A DNA stretch of 64,000 nucleotides from positions 30,564 to 94,563 of the forward strand of contig JBBRAO010000006.1 in the NCBI GenBank assembly GCA_038206725.1, written 5' to 3'. The position numbers and the translations under genes were made by a program. This DNA comes from JBAXXL01 sp038206725 (GTDB taxonomy: Bacteria > Bacteroidota > Ignavibacteria > Kapaibacteriales > UBA2268). Below are positions 1 to 8,251 of this stretch, in pieces. Numbering within the stretch: the first letter of the stretch is position 1; each line of letters starts with the position of its first letter. The notes under the pieces were generated by a model. It was not told the origin of the DNA and did not search any database. It was given only the letters and a program-made list of their open reading frames with translations.

Positions 1-583
1 AATGCTTGAGCAATTCCACTTTTCCGGCGGCATTTGTCCCCGCCAGCGTGGAGGCCGCTGAGAAGGAGTCGTTCATCAGCCAGAAAGGGAGTTTGATATT
101 AAAGAGATTCAACAGTTTCCCGAAATATCCCGACCAGCCGACAGATACTGCGGCGGCGGCCATTGCGTATTCCAGAATCAAATCCCAACCGATTATCCAA
201 GCGAAAAATTCGCCGAGAGTGGCGTAAGAATAGGCGTAAGCCGAACCTTCAACCGGTAGAAAGGATGCAAATTCGGCATAGCACAAAGCCGCGAAGGTAC
301 AGCCGATTCCGGCTACTACAAAGGATAATGCTAATGCCGATCCGGCGTGCTCTTTCGCTCCGATACCCGTTATTACAAATATTCCCGCTCCGATAATGGC
401 GCCAATACCAAGGGCGGATAAATCCCATTTTCCTAAGATTTTTTTTAAACCGCTGTGCTCCATATCTGCCACAAAGGCTTCAACCGGTTTAACTCTAAAT
501 ATTTCTTTTTTGTGTTTTATTATAAAAATAGAGACTACAGCAAAAATGAAAATAGTTACGAAAACAATCAAATTTTCAATCAT
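1..583 (-). CDS. Amino-acid permease (APC family), 5' part, runs off the left edge
   Basis: Membrane transporter of the amino acid/polyamine/organocation superfamily; the substrate cannot be told. About 194 N-terminal codons are visible. A first membrane segment (IVFVTIFIFAVVSIFII) is followed by a cytoplasmic linker and the APC signature region with ALGIGAIIGAGIFVITG, the unwound helix-1 glycine motif that binds the substrate backbone, then CYAEFASFLPVEGSAYAYSY. Start ATG at 581-583 is preceded by AAAGGA six bases upstream. The C-terminal two thirds lie outside the window. The family is clear; cationic amino-acid transporters such as YfnA are the closest type recalled. Confidence 0.85.
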   Translation of the reverse strand, partial: MIENLIVFVTIFIFAVVSIFIIKHKKEIFRVKPVEAFVADMEHSGLKKILGKWDLSALGIGAIIGAGIFVITGIGAKEHAGSALALSFVVAGIGCTFAALCYAEFASFLPVEGSAYAYSYATLGEFFAWIIGWDLILEYAMAAAAVSVGWSGYFGKLLNLFNIKLPFWLMNDSFSAASTLAGTNAAGKVELLKH

Positions 584-639
584 ATCAAGTCCTTTAAAAG
601 TATTCTATAATTTTGCGAAAATAATAGCGGCAAAATAAG

Positions 640-966
640 AAATTTCTCACAAATAGCGATAAGCAAGACGAGATTATTTTTCGAAAATGTGAATTATTTG
701 TTAGAATTAAGAGATTGTGACCCCTTGTTTCAAAGCTCCTGATTTGGAATATTTCTTCAATCCAGAAAGGATGGAATAAGATAGCTGAACATTATCGAGC
801 TTCTTTTCTATAAACATTTCATCCCTAGCGAGATGGTCTTCTTCGCGTTCAAAATTCAAAATTGTTTGAAGCTGGATTCCCGCTTCCGCGGGAATGACAA
901 ATAAAATCCTTCAAATCCCGGTTCAGACAGCTTCTTCGCATTTATAATTTATAATTGACAATTGGT
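640..966. other. Intergenic, degraded repeat tract
   Basis: No gene is supported. It holds an 8-bp-stem palindrome at 876-895 followed by text (AAATCC..GGTTCAGACA) that is a diverged copy of the repeat block at 46657-46730 and, inverted, at 43098-43171. It may be a remnant of the same mosaic repeat. Confidence 0.5.
876..895. repeat. Small palindrome, family d (ATTCCCGC/GCGGGAAT)
   Basis: Eight-bp perfect stem with loop TTCC. Copies at 43152-43171 and 46657-46676 have stem ATTACCGC/GCGGTAAT and the same loop (reverse-complemented in one), so the one stem difference is compensated on both arms. Confidence 0.7.
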
Positions 967-1449
967 TTACTCTTTGATTCGGATTTCTCTGTTGTGTTCT
1001 TTTTTCTTTTCGGCTTCGCGTTTGTCGTGTTTCTTTTTAGCGCGCGCCAAACCAATTGTTATTTTGACTAAGTGTCCTGAAAAATAGACAGCTAGTGGAA
1101 TGAGTGTGATTCCTTTTTCCATCACGGCATTTTTGAGTTTGATGGCTTCACGATGGTTAATCAGCAGTTTTCTATCGCGTTTTGGAGGATGATTTTCGCG
1201 GTTGCCGAAATCGTATTCGCTAATATGAAGGTTATAAATCCAGAGTTCGTAATCGAACTTAGTTTTAAATCCTGCATAAGAATCCACCAAATTACAGCGT
1301 CCTGCTCTTAATGCCTTCACTTCGGTGCCTTGAAGAACAATTCCCGCTTCCAATTTGGTTTCTATGGTGTAGTCGTGGTATGCTTTTTTATTGTTGGCTA
1401 TCACTTTTACAATTCTTTCTCGTGCTTCTCTGGTTTCTTCGGGTTTCAT
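967..1449 (-). CDS. smpB: SsrA-binding protein SmpB
   Basis: Binds tmRNA and delivers it to stalled ribosomes in trans-translation. About 160 residues, the usual size. Family features are visible: NNKKAYHDYTIE near the N-terminus, LEAGIVLQGTEVKALRAG, NREN-HPPKRDRKLLIN, then the basic C-terminal tail ARAKKKHDKREAEKKK that enters the mRNA channel. The ATG at 1447-1449 (MKPEE) is chosen over an upstream TTG because AGG lies about 9 bases before it and it avoids overlap with pfkA, which ends at 1452. It is last in the minus-strand run; no ssrA gene was recognised. Confidence 0.95.
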   Translation of the reverse strand: MKPEETREARERIVKVIANNKKAYHDYTIETKLEAGIVLQGTEVKALRAGRCNLVDSYAGFKTKFDYELWIYNLHISEYDFGNRENHPPKRDRKLLINHREAIKLKNAVMEKGITLIPLAVYFSGHLVKITIGLARAKKKHDKREAEKKKEHNREIRIKE

Positions 1450-1451
1450 AA

Positions 1452-2525
1452 TCAATCGCCTAAACAAATACTTACACCGCGGGCGGCGTGAACTATATCA
1501 AATTCTAAATCAACATAATTGTATTTAGAGATGGCATCTTTGATTAAAACAGATGTAATTCTATTATTTACTAACCCCACCATTTCACCGAATTGATTTC
1601 CCAAAACCATTTCAAATGCCTTAATTCCGAACTGCGTTGCCAAAATTCTATCCTGTGCAATAGGAATTCCGCCGCGTTGAAGGTGACCTAATACCGTAAC
1701 TCTTGAATCGTGTTTCATTCCGGCGGCTTTAAGCTCGTTCAATAATCGGTATGCCGCACTCGGATTGTTAGTATTATTATAATGAAATTCCTGGTTAGCG
1801 GAGATAGCTCCTTCGGCAACGACAATAATGCAGAAACCGTAGCCTTTCTTAAATCGGCTATCGATTTTTTTTATCACCGAATCAATTTTAAAATGTATTT
1901 CGGGTATCAAGCAAACTTCCGCTCCTCCGGCTATAGCTGAATAGAGCGCAATCCAACCGGCATTGCGTCCCATAACTTCCAAAATCATAACTCTATCGTG
2001 GCTTTCAGCCGTTGTTACAAGCTTGTCAAGAGCGTCTGTAGCTATTTGAACCGCAGTAGGGAACCCGAAGGTCATATCGGTGAAAGACAAATCGTGGTCA
2101 ATTGTTTTCGGAACACCAATAACGTTCAAGCCTTTTTCGAATAGAGTCTGAGAAATCTTTTGTGAACCTTCGCCACCTATACTTATAACTGCATAGATGC
2201 CCAATTCTTTCAGAATGCCTAACATCTCGTCACTTCTATCGCTATAGCTAACAGTTCCATCGGCTTGTGTCGTGGGCCAATTAAAAGGACCATCTTTGGT
2301 AGTGGTTTTAATAATGGTGCCACCCTTTTGGTGAATTCCGGCTGTGTTAATCGAATTCAAAGGAATGATTTCTTGAGGAACCTTCAAAACGCCGTCATAA
2401 GCCCTAACACTTCCAAAAATCTCATAGTCGGGTTCTTGAGCGGCACGCTTAACTGTACCACGAATTACAGCATTTAAACCCGGACAATCTCCGCCGCCGG
2501 TAACAACTAACACACGTTTTTTCAT
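1452..2525 (-). CDS. pfkA: 6-phosphofructokinase, PfkA family (group III-like)
   Basis: Phosphorylates fructose 6-phosphate in glycolysis. 357 residues with GGDCPGLNAVIRG near the N-terminus, phosphate-donor loop IGGEGS (117-121), catalytic segment PKTIDHD (139-145) and MGRNAGW (185-191). Gly120 corresponds to the residue that favours ATP (Asp in PPi-dependent enzymes), while Lys140 of PKTID is the residue usually seen in PPi or mixed group III enzymes. The usual TIDND reads TIDHD here, Asn to His. It starts 2 bases after the stop of the Wzz-like gene, so it is probably co-transcribed with the polysaccharide genes. Donor specificity is an inference from residues. Confidence 0.93.
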   Translation of the reverse strand: MKKRVLVVTGGGDCPGLNAVIRGTVKRAAQEPDYEIFGSVRAYDGVLKVPQEIIPLNSINTAGIHQKGGTIIKTTTKDGPFNWPTTQADGTVSYSDRSDEMLGILKELGIYAVISIGGEGSQKISQTLFEKGLNVIGVPKTIDHDLSFTDMTFGFPTAVQIATDALDKLVTTAESHDRVMILEVMGRNAGWIALYSAIAGGAEVCLIPEIHFKIDSVIKKIDSRFKKGYGFCIIVVAEGAISANQEFHYNNTNNPSAAYRLLNELKAAGMKHDSRVTVLGHLQRGGIPIAQDRILATQFGIKAFEMVLGNQFGEMVGLVNNRITSVLIKDAISKYNYVDLEFDIVHAARGVSICLGD

Positions 2526-2527
2526 TC

Positions 2528-3712
2528 TTATATTCCTAACTCTTTTTGACTAACAACAGCTCTGCCTTTTCTCCAAGTAGTAAAAACTACATATAACAAA
2601 GAAATAAAGAAACCGAAAATTAGTCCGCCGAGAAGCATAAATTTCTTAACAGGGGCAGAAGATTTTAGCGGTTTTTCCGCTTTGTCCAATACTTCGACTA
2701 CCGGTATATCGCGGCTTGCCTGAATGCCGTCTTGATGTCTTTGCATTTCTAAATATAAAATAACCTGCTCGATAACTTCTCTGTCACGGTATAAGATAGC
2801 ATATCTACGAGCTAATTCAGGAATCTCTTTCAACGGTATTGAAAATTTATCCCCTTTGGTTAATCCGCCGCTTTGGATATCTTTATATTGACTTAGAACA
2901 GCATTATATTTATTTCTTATTGCGCGTAATTGCGGTGAATTAGCGCTGAATTCCTGTTCGGCTACCATAAGTTCGAATTGTGCTTCACCGAGAACAGTTC
3001 CAGACCCAACCGCTTGTTGTAAGATAGCTTTTAATTGTTCGTCAATTTCAAATAAATTATTATTTTTCTGGTAGTTTTCTAAAACGATTGCTATAGAGTC
3101 TAACTTTGTGTTGTATTTTTTTATTTCACCTGAAATATACTCTTCAGAGAATTTGGCTTTGCTCATAGATTGCTTACGAATGATAAAATCTAATCCTTCT
3201 ACCGCATCGTTGGCTAAAATAGCTGTTAAACTTGCTAAAGAATCCTTTTGGTTTTTCGATGAGAAATACCCTGTTTTCCAAGCAAATTCCAAATAGATAA
3301 AACCATCTTTCGTATTATCAACATTAAATGATTTTTGAATTGAGGTTATTAAATCGGAACGATTGGCGGTTCTAAAGAATACGTTATTAGTCAAATCATT
3401 TTTATCTATAATGTATTGAACTACTGACCGGCTTCTTAAAATACCAATGAATGTAGGATTTCCACCGGATTTTCCCATACCGCCTAACATCCCCACCGAA
3501 GAAGGCATATCTTTAAGTAATGAGGACAAGCCACCTAATGATGATTCCTGTTTCGGAGGCATAATTACGGTTTGGACACTATAAGTGTATGGCATAATGA
3601 ACGAAAAGCCTATCAGAACGATTGTAAAGGCGAGCGTAATTATTATTATGTATTTTTTATTATTATTAATTAACTTAAATAGTTGATTAATTGAAATTTC
3701 TTGCTTTTCCAT
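2528..3712 (-). CDS. Wzz/chain-length determinant family polysaccharide co-polymerase
   Basis: Inner-membrane protein controlling polymer length or coupling polymerase to export. 394 residues: N-terminal membrane helix (about 20-42), a glycine-rich periplasmic stretch after VIMPPKQES, long coiled-coil periplasmic region with FSANSPQLRAIRNKYN, proline-containing segment KPLKSSAPVKKFML and a second membrane helix (about 357-378). There is no C-terminal tyrosine-kinase domain. It lies between the Wza-like exporter (56-base gap) and pfkA (2-base gap). A second Wzz paralogue with the same glycine-rich loop is at 21383-22549. Confidence 0.85.
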   Translation of the reverse strand: MEKQEISINQLFKLINNNKKYIIIITLAFTIVLIGFSFIMPYTYSVQTVIMPPKQESSLGGLSSLLKDMPSSVGMLGGMGKSGGNPTFIGILRSRSVVQYIIDKNDLTNNVFFRTANRSDLITSIQKSFNVDNTKDGFIYLEFAWKTGYFSSKNQKDSLASLTAILANDAVEGLDFIIRKQSMSKAKFSEEYISGEIKKYNTKLDSIAIVLENYQKNNNLFEIDEQLKAILQQAVGSGTVLGEAQFELMVAEQEFSANSPQLRAIRNKYNAVLSQYKDIQSGGLTKGDKFSIPLKEIPELARRYAILYRDREVIEQVILYLEMQRHQDGIQASRDIPVVEVLDKAEKPLKSSAPVKKFMLLGGLIFGFFISLLYVVFTTWRKGRAVVSQKELGI

Positions 3713-3768
3713 ACATTTCCGTTATTAAATAAGACGATTATTACTTAGATTAGACATCAATTTACCTA

Positions 3769-5406
3769 CTATTTAGTTAGGGCGATGATAACACCGGCAA
3801 ACGTTGCGAATTGTGCTAAAATAGTTACCCAAGTTGTAACACCTTCTATTAAGTCAACTTCTGTTTTTGGTGGTACCAATATTACGTCACCGGGTTCTAA
3901 ATTATAACCCGTTCCTTTAGCGAGAAACATCTCGCCTCTTTGTTTTCTAACTAAAGTTTCTCTTTCATCCGCTCTATATCCATAGCCGCCGGCAATATTG
4001 ATATAATCCAAATATGTCATACCCGGGCTGAAATTTACATTTCCCGGTTTATTTACTCTACCTTGTATATTAATGTAATTGATTTTCTGAGGAACAACTA
4101 TCGAATCTTTATTCATTAGATATATATTATCTTCTGATTGATAATTCGAAATAGCTTCATCGAAATCAATCGACATAATACCACGACGCTCGTTTATACG
4201 TGCATCGTAATATCGTTGTTCATAGCGTGATCGTTCAGACTGTGGAATTTTTCTCAAACGATCCAATTCCAAATCAATTTTGTCTTTATCGTTCTGTCTA
4301 ATTAACTCTGACGAAAAACCCGAAGCATCTTGAGTAAGTCCACCGGCTCTTTTGATCACATCGGCAAATCTGTCTTTATTTTCTTCTATAGCATACTTGC
4401 CCGGATAGCGTACTTCACCGGTTATAATTACATAGTCCATTCGATTCCAATCAGGAATAGAGCGTACAAATAATCTATCACCCGTTTTTAAACGGAAGTC
4501 ACCGGGCATTTTTTTGGCGGAAAAGCTGTTTATGCCATTCCATTCCGATAAATTTAGATAGTTTCTCTTGATTAGAAAATTTGATGCGTCAAACCTTGCG
4601 AACTCCACAGAATCCAAAAAAGCCGATTTTGTGAAACACTGAGCCATTCTAACCAGGGTTGATAATGAATCGCCTGCTTTATACTCAAATTCAGCGGGTG
4701 AACTTACATCGCCATAGATTTTTATAGCGTCTTTTTCATTCGATGGTGGGATGGTAATAACGTCTCCACCGGTCAAATAAGGATTATATCCCGTTTCACC
4801 AAGCATATAATATCGAATCAGATCGACATCTATAACTGTGTCACGTGTATTAGTTTTTCTTCTAATGCTAATATTACGAAAGGACGCATCATAAGTCAAT
4901 CCACCTGCTCTTTCGATTGCATCGGAGACTCTATCTGTAGCGGAAGCTGTTACACTGATTGGTTTAGAAATAGAACCGCTGACTGTAACTTTGAATTTTC
5001 TAATTTCGTCCAGCAAAACAAAAATATTATCCGTTTTAAAGTACTTTTTGATTTGTTGAAGTATTAATTCTTTAGCTTGAGCCAGGGTTTTTCCTTTCAC
5101 ATCAACAGCCCCCGCTTCTTGGAGCATTATCCAACCTTCGGGTGAAACTTTTGCAGGATAATCTAATGTTTTAGCTAATAAAACTGAGATTATGAACTTA
5201 TCCTCAGGACCAACTATGTACAAATTCGGATCAATTTCTCGTTCTATAATACCAATTGATTCAGCGGATACCTTTTTAGCATTATCAAATGCAAATGTAT
5301 CTAACTTGTATTTTTGAGCACGAGATAGATACTCATAGTCTATTTGTGCCGACAAACCTGTCGCTGAGATTAGCAACAGGAAAAGAATTAATCTTTTCAT
5401 ATTCAC
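3769..5406 (-). CDS. Polysaccharide export outer-membrane protein (Wza/SLBB type)
   Basis: Forms or gates the outer-membrane exit channel for exopolysaccharide. 545 residues with a signal peptide (MKRLILFLLLISATGLSA|Q), the polysaccharide-export domain (YIVGPEDKFIISVL to about residue 130) and several SLBB repeats, e.g. VTVSGSISKPISVTASA, YVIITGEVRYPGKYAI and INIQGRVNKPGNVNF, each followed by an AGG-type turn. The C-terminus has a hydrophobic segment (VTILAQFATFAGVIIAL) that may be the membrane anchor. It is first of the wza-wzz-pfkA group, set off from the rsbV-like gene by a hairpin at 5538-5564. Confidence 0.88.
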   Translation of the reverse strand: MNMKRLILFLLLISATGLSAQIDYEYLSRAQKYKLDTFAFDNAKKVSAESIGIIEREIDPNLYIVGPEDKFIISVLLAKTLDYPAKVSPEGWIMLQEAGAVDVKGKTLAQAKELILQQIKKYFKTDNIFVLLDEIRKFKVTVSGSISKPISVTASATDRVSDAIERAGGLTYDASFRNISIRRKTNTRDTVIDVDLIRYYMLGETGYNPYLTGGDVITIPPSNEKDAIKIYGDVSSPAEFEYKAGDSLSTLVRMAQCFTKSAFLDSVEFARFDASNFLIKRNYLNLSEWNGINSFSAKKMPGDFRLKTGDRLFVRSIPDWNRMDYVIITGEVRYPGKYAIEENKDRFADVIKRAGGLTQDASGFSSELIRQNDKDKIDLELDRLRKIPQSERSRYEQRYYDARINERRGIMSIDFDEAISNYQSEDNIYLMNKDSIVVPQKINYINIQGRVNKPGNVNFSPGMTYLDYINIAGGYGYRADERETLVRKQRGEMFLAKGTGYNLEPGDVILVPPKTEVDLIEGVTTWVTILAQFATFAGVIIALTK

Positions 5407-5594
5407 CTGATAAATTTAATAAATACCTTTAAATCGATTAAAGAGTATTAATATTTCATAAAGCTTCCACAATTTTTGTATTGAGAATCTAGTAAATCCT
5501 ATAAATAGTAATTTTGCAATTAGCATGTTTATTAAAAATTATAAGCACATTAAGTGCTTATAATAATAATTAACAAATATTATTTTAATTAAAA
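5407..5594. terminator. Hairpin between the partner-switch pair and the polysaccharide genes
   Basis: Perfect 11-bp inverted repeat ATTATAAGCAC (5538-5548) and GTGCTTATAAT (5554-5564), loop ATTAA, followed on the minus strand by a T-rich stretch. It could end transcription of the upstream minus-strand genes, leaving a separate start for the exporter gene. The stem is AT-rich, so strength is uncertain. The remaining bases show no gene. Confidence 0.5.
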
Positions 5595-5924
5595 CTATGA
5601 CGCTACTGCTTGATCCAGCGTATCAAAAATACTAAATATCGTATTAAAACCTGATATTTCGAATACTTCAGTAATTTCGTCATTCATATTGCATACTCTA
5701 AGTTTACCACCTAAAGCTTTGATTTTCTTTAATGTTGCCAGGACAACTCTTAAACCCAAACTGCTTATAAACGTTAGATTCGAAAAATCCAATACTACGT
5801 TTTTGTCACCACGATTTATCAAATCGTATATCTGTACTTCGACTTCGTCAGCTGTAACTGCGTCTAATCTACCGTCGAATTCAATTACCAAATAATCTTC
5901 AAGAGTTTTTGTTTGTAAATTCAT
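5595..5924 (-). CDS. STAS-domain anti-anti-sigma factor (RsbV/SpoIIAA-like)
   Basis: Cytoplasmic partner-switch regulator expected to bind, and be phosphorylated by, the kinase encoded just upstream. 109 residues form one STAS domain: VIEFDGRLDAVTADEVE, NVVLDFSNLTFISSLGLRVVL, then GGKLRVCNMNDEITEVFEISG. Ser55 aligns with the phosphorylated serine of RsbV/SpoIIAA, while the preceding Asp of the usual DS(S/T)G reads Ser and the following residue is Leu. The gap to the kinase gene is 18 bases. No sigma factor or RsbU-type phosphatase is in the window, so the controlled target is unknown. Confidence 0.88.
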   Translation of the reverse strand: MNLQTKTLEDYLVIEFDGRLDAVTADEVEVQIYDLINRGDKNVVLDFSNLTFISSLGLRVVLATLKKIKALGGKLRVCNMNDEITEVFEISGFNTIFSIFDTLDQAVAS

Positions 5925-5942
5925 TCCATTACCTTCGAATAA

Positions 5943-6356
5943 TTACATTTTAATATTATACAACATATTTAAATTGTTTTTATTGTTATTTCTTATATAA
6001 TTTATATTGTGCGTAAGTTGTGTTATAAAGAGAATACCCAACCCGCCTATTTCTGTTTCTTCTAAACTTTTTCCTACTTCGGCAGTTTTAAAACCGGTAG
6101 GGTCAAATTGTCTTCCGTCGTCCATAACGGTTATATCAATAATACCATTCTCGCTTTTCAATATTACTTCTATTTCGTGAACCGCTTCATCTTCATAAGC
6201 GTAAGAAATAATATTTACTATGTGCTCCTCTAAAATCAAATTTAAATTAAAAACATTGCTGTTTGATATTCGGGCATCAGCGACAAATTCATTTATGAAA
6301 TTCGTTAATTTCTTTAGTTCATTTAAATCGTTTTTTAGTTTTATTACTTGCGTCAT
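5943..6356 (-). CDS. Anti-sigma factor-type serine kinase (RsbW/SpoIIAB-like)
   Basis: 137-residue GHKL ATPase domain expected to phosphorylate the STAS protein encoded next. N box LILEEHIVNIISYAY, G1 box VMDDGRQFDP and G2 box GGLGILF are visible in order. It lacks the phosphoacceptor domain of sensor histidine kinases, as expected for the HATPase_c_2 type. Whether it binds a sigma factor or another partner cannot be told. It ends 18 bases before the STAS gene and follows a 114-aa orphan after a 53-base gap. Confidence 0.87.
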   Translation of the reverse strand: MTQVIKLKNDLNELKKLTNFINEFVADARISNSNVFNLNLILEEHIVNIISYAYEDEAVHEIEVILKSENGIIDITVMDDGRQFDPTGFKTAEVGKSLEETEIGGLGILFITQLTHNINYIRNNNKNNLNMLYNIKM

Positions 6357-6409
6357 AATGCAAAATTAACAATTAAAATAAAAACCAAAAAGTTTCCGTC
6401 ATCATTTTA

Positions 6410-6754
6410 TTAGATTTTAGAGCTAAACTTGTCGGTTTCATTTGCAAAAAGGAAATTAAAAGATGTCAAAGATCCATAACAGCGTGTTATATAGCTTTGA
6501 AATTTAATTCTTTCACCTTCCGATAAATCTTCCGATGAATTTATTTGTTGTTCCAATACTCTGATGTTGTTTCTTACCATCACAATTTTATGCATCAAAG
6601 TTTCTATTGGAATTTCGTGTGCTTTCAAATCCGGGTGTTCGGGAATAATTTGAATTATCCCGTTTTGCCATTTAGGAGCTAAATCAGCATTATGCATCGC
6701 GTCCATTTCGCGAACAATTTGTTTAGCTAATACTTTTAATTCTACAGCATCCAA
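6410..6754 (-). CDS. Hypothetical protein, 114 aa, helical
   Basis: Not recognised. It is supported by a tight fit between neighbours (3-base gap after the aminopeptidase) and ordinary codon use. The N-terminal half (VELKVLAKQIVREMDAMHNAD) and the stretch IPIETLMHKIVMVRNNIRVLEQQI look helical, possibly a short coiled coil. There is no signal peptide, membrane segment or Cys pair. Position just upstream of the RsbW/RsbV-like pair makes an accessory regulatory role possible, but that is only context. Confidence 0.7.
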   Translation of the reverse strand: MDAVELKVLAKQIVREMDAMHNADLAPKWQNGIIQIIPEHPDLKAHEIPIETLMHKIVMVRNNIRVLEQQINSSEDLSEGERIKFQSYITRCYGSLTSFNFLFANETDKFSSKI

Positions 6755-6757
6755 CTT

Positions 6758-7741
6758 CTATACACCATCTTTTTTTGGTACTACATAATTACCTTTAACC
6801 ATTATCTCCTTGCCATCAAATTTTATGGTTGGTTTGGTTATAACGCAGTCGAGGTGTATAGGTGGTGTCAAAGTTCCACCAAACGAGAAATTATTACCGA
6901 ATGCGAAATGACAAGTACCCAATACTTTTTCGTCTTCACCGATATATCCGCCAATTTCAGCTTTGTAATTAGTCCCAATACCGAATTCAGCTAAAGTTTT
7001 GGCATCTTCGCCTTCGTATTTGTCCAATAGTTTTACCAATGCTTTGGTTTTAAGGCCTTTGCCATTAATACTCTGGATTTTTCCTTTCGATACTTCTATA
7101 GTTATAGGATTTTCCAACAAGCCTATTTCAGCAATGGTGGCGTCTATAACTAAAATACCTTCTGTAAGGTCTTCGATAGGCGCAATATATACTTCGCCGG
7201 ACGGTAAATTGCCCCACGCACCTAAAAGGTTTAAAACGCCGGTACTAACAATAGGACTGCGTTCTTTTACATATAGCTTTATGTCGGTACCCAAATCTGT
7301 TGTTACGTGCACTTCATTAACATCAGTGTAACTTGTGGCTAATTCATTACTGATCGCTACTACTTGGTCTATTTCGGCACCCATAATCCTGATAAAAGAA
7401 TCTTCTTCCATCATTGGAATTGATGCAACACGAACTCCGCCTTTTGTAGCTTGGTGTCGTGGACCTGTGTGAATAATCGACTTTGTGGTTGCCGCCGCAA
7501 CTACGTCAACGCTTCGCATAATATCTATCAGTTGATTAGGAGGTTCGTCGCCATTAATTTCTAAAACAGGCATATACATCAGAAATGCTGTTTTTGTAAC
7601 TTTCTGTGCGGCTTCATAAAGAGCTTCGCCGATTTTATTCATTTTTTCATCGGTAATGACCATAAAGGTTTCTTCGCTCGTCAAACCCATATAATCAACT
7701 ACCGCGGTAGTTGCCGCTTTTTTTAATTTTACAGAAATCAT
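6758..7741 (-). CDS. M29-family aminopeptidase-like metallohydrolase
   Basis: 327 residues related to the aminopeptidase T/AmpS (M29) family, which uses two metal ions to remove N-terminal residues. The C-terminal core is typical: EFGIGTNYKAEIGGYIGEDE, then GTCHFAFGNNFSFGG and PIHLDCVITKPTI, carrying family Glu, His and Asp ligands. The N-terminal half (SVDVVAAATTKSIIHTGPRH) is also family-like. M29 relatives include ring-cleavage dioxygenases (NicX type), so the activity is not certain. It is 16 bases after the dUTPase gene. Confidence 0.8.
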   Translation of the reverse strand: MISVKLKKAATTAVVDYMGLTSEETFMVITDEKMNKIGEALYEAAQKVTKTAFLMYMPVLEINGDEPPNQLIDIMRSVDVVAAATTKSIIHTGPRHQATKGGVRVASIPMMEEDSFIRIMGAEIDQVVAISNELATSYTDVNEVHVTTDLGTDIKLYVKERSPIVSTGVLNLLGAWGNLPSGEVYIAPIEDLTEGILVIDATIAEIGLLENPITIEVSKGKIQSINGKGLKTKALVKLLDKYEGEDAKTLAEFGIGTNYKAEIGGYIGEDEKVLGTCHFAFGNNFSFGGTLTPPIHLDCVITKPTIKFDGKEIMVKGNYVVPKKDGV

Positions 7742-7757
7742 TCTATCTCCGCTTGTA

Positions 7758-8228
7758 TTATATTTTTTTTAATAATTTGCCTATACCCGTCGAGCCAAAA
7801 CCGCCTTCGCCTCTTTGGGTCTTATCTAATTCAGTTGTTTCGTACCAATCTATTTTTTCGTATTTTGCTATTACTAATTGGGCTATTCTGTCGCCGCGTT
7901 TGATAACATAAGGTTCATCGCCAAAGTTTGACAGTATTACTTTTATTTCCCCACGATAATCGCTATCAACAGTACCTGGTGCGTTCAGAGTAAAAACTCC
8001 GTGCTTTGCTGCCATTCCACTGCGGGAACGAACCTGACACTCATATCCATTAGGTAGAGCAATTGCTAAGCCAGTTGATACAAGAACAGTATTATGTGGT
8101 GTCAATATTATATCTTCGTTAATTGCGGCGTAAACGTCCATTCCGGCCGAACCTTCAGAAGCATAGTGAGGCAACGGTAAATCATTGAACTTATCGTCTA
8201 ATCGTGCAATCTGTACTGTTTGTGGCAT
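7758..8228 (-). CDS. dut: dUTP diphosphatase
   Basis: Hydrolyses dUTP to dUMP and pyrophosphate, keeping uracil out of DNA. All five motifs of the trimeric enzyme are present: GSAGMDVYA (1), RSRSGMAAK (2), GTVDSDYRGEI (3), RGDRIAQLVI (4) and RGEGGFGSTG (5). Length about 156 residues is normal. The start at MPQTVQIA (8228) is preferred, with an in-frame ATG 3 codons upstream at 8237 also possible. It sits between the MCP-like gene (short gap) and the M29 peptidase. Confidence 0.95.
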   Translation of the reverse strand: MPQTVQIARLDDKFNDLPLPHYASEGSAGMDVYAAINEDIILTPHNTVLVSTGLAIALPNGYECQVRSRSGMAAKHGVFTLNAPGTVDSDYRGEIKVILSNFGDEPYVIKRGDRIAQLVIAKYEKIDWYETTELDKTQRGEGGFGSTGIGKLLKKI

Positions 8229-8251
8229 ATTATACATTATCTAAATAATTA

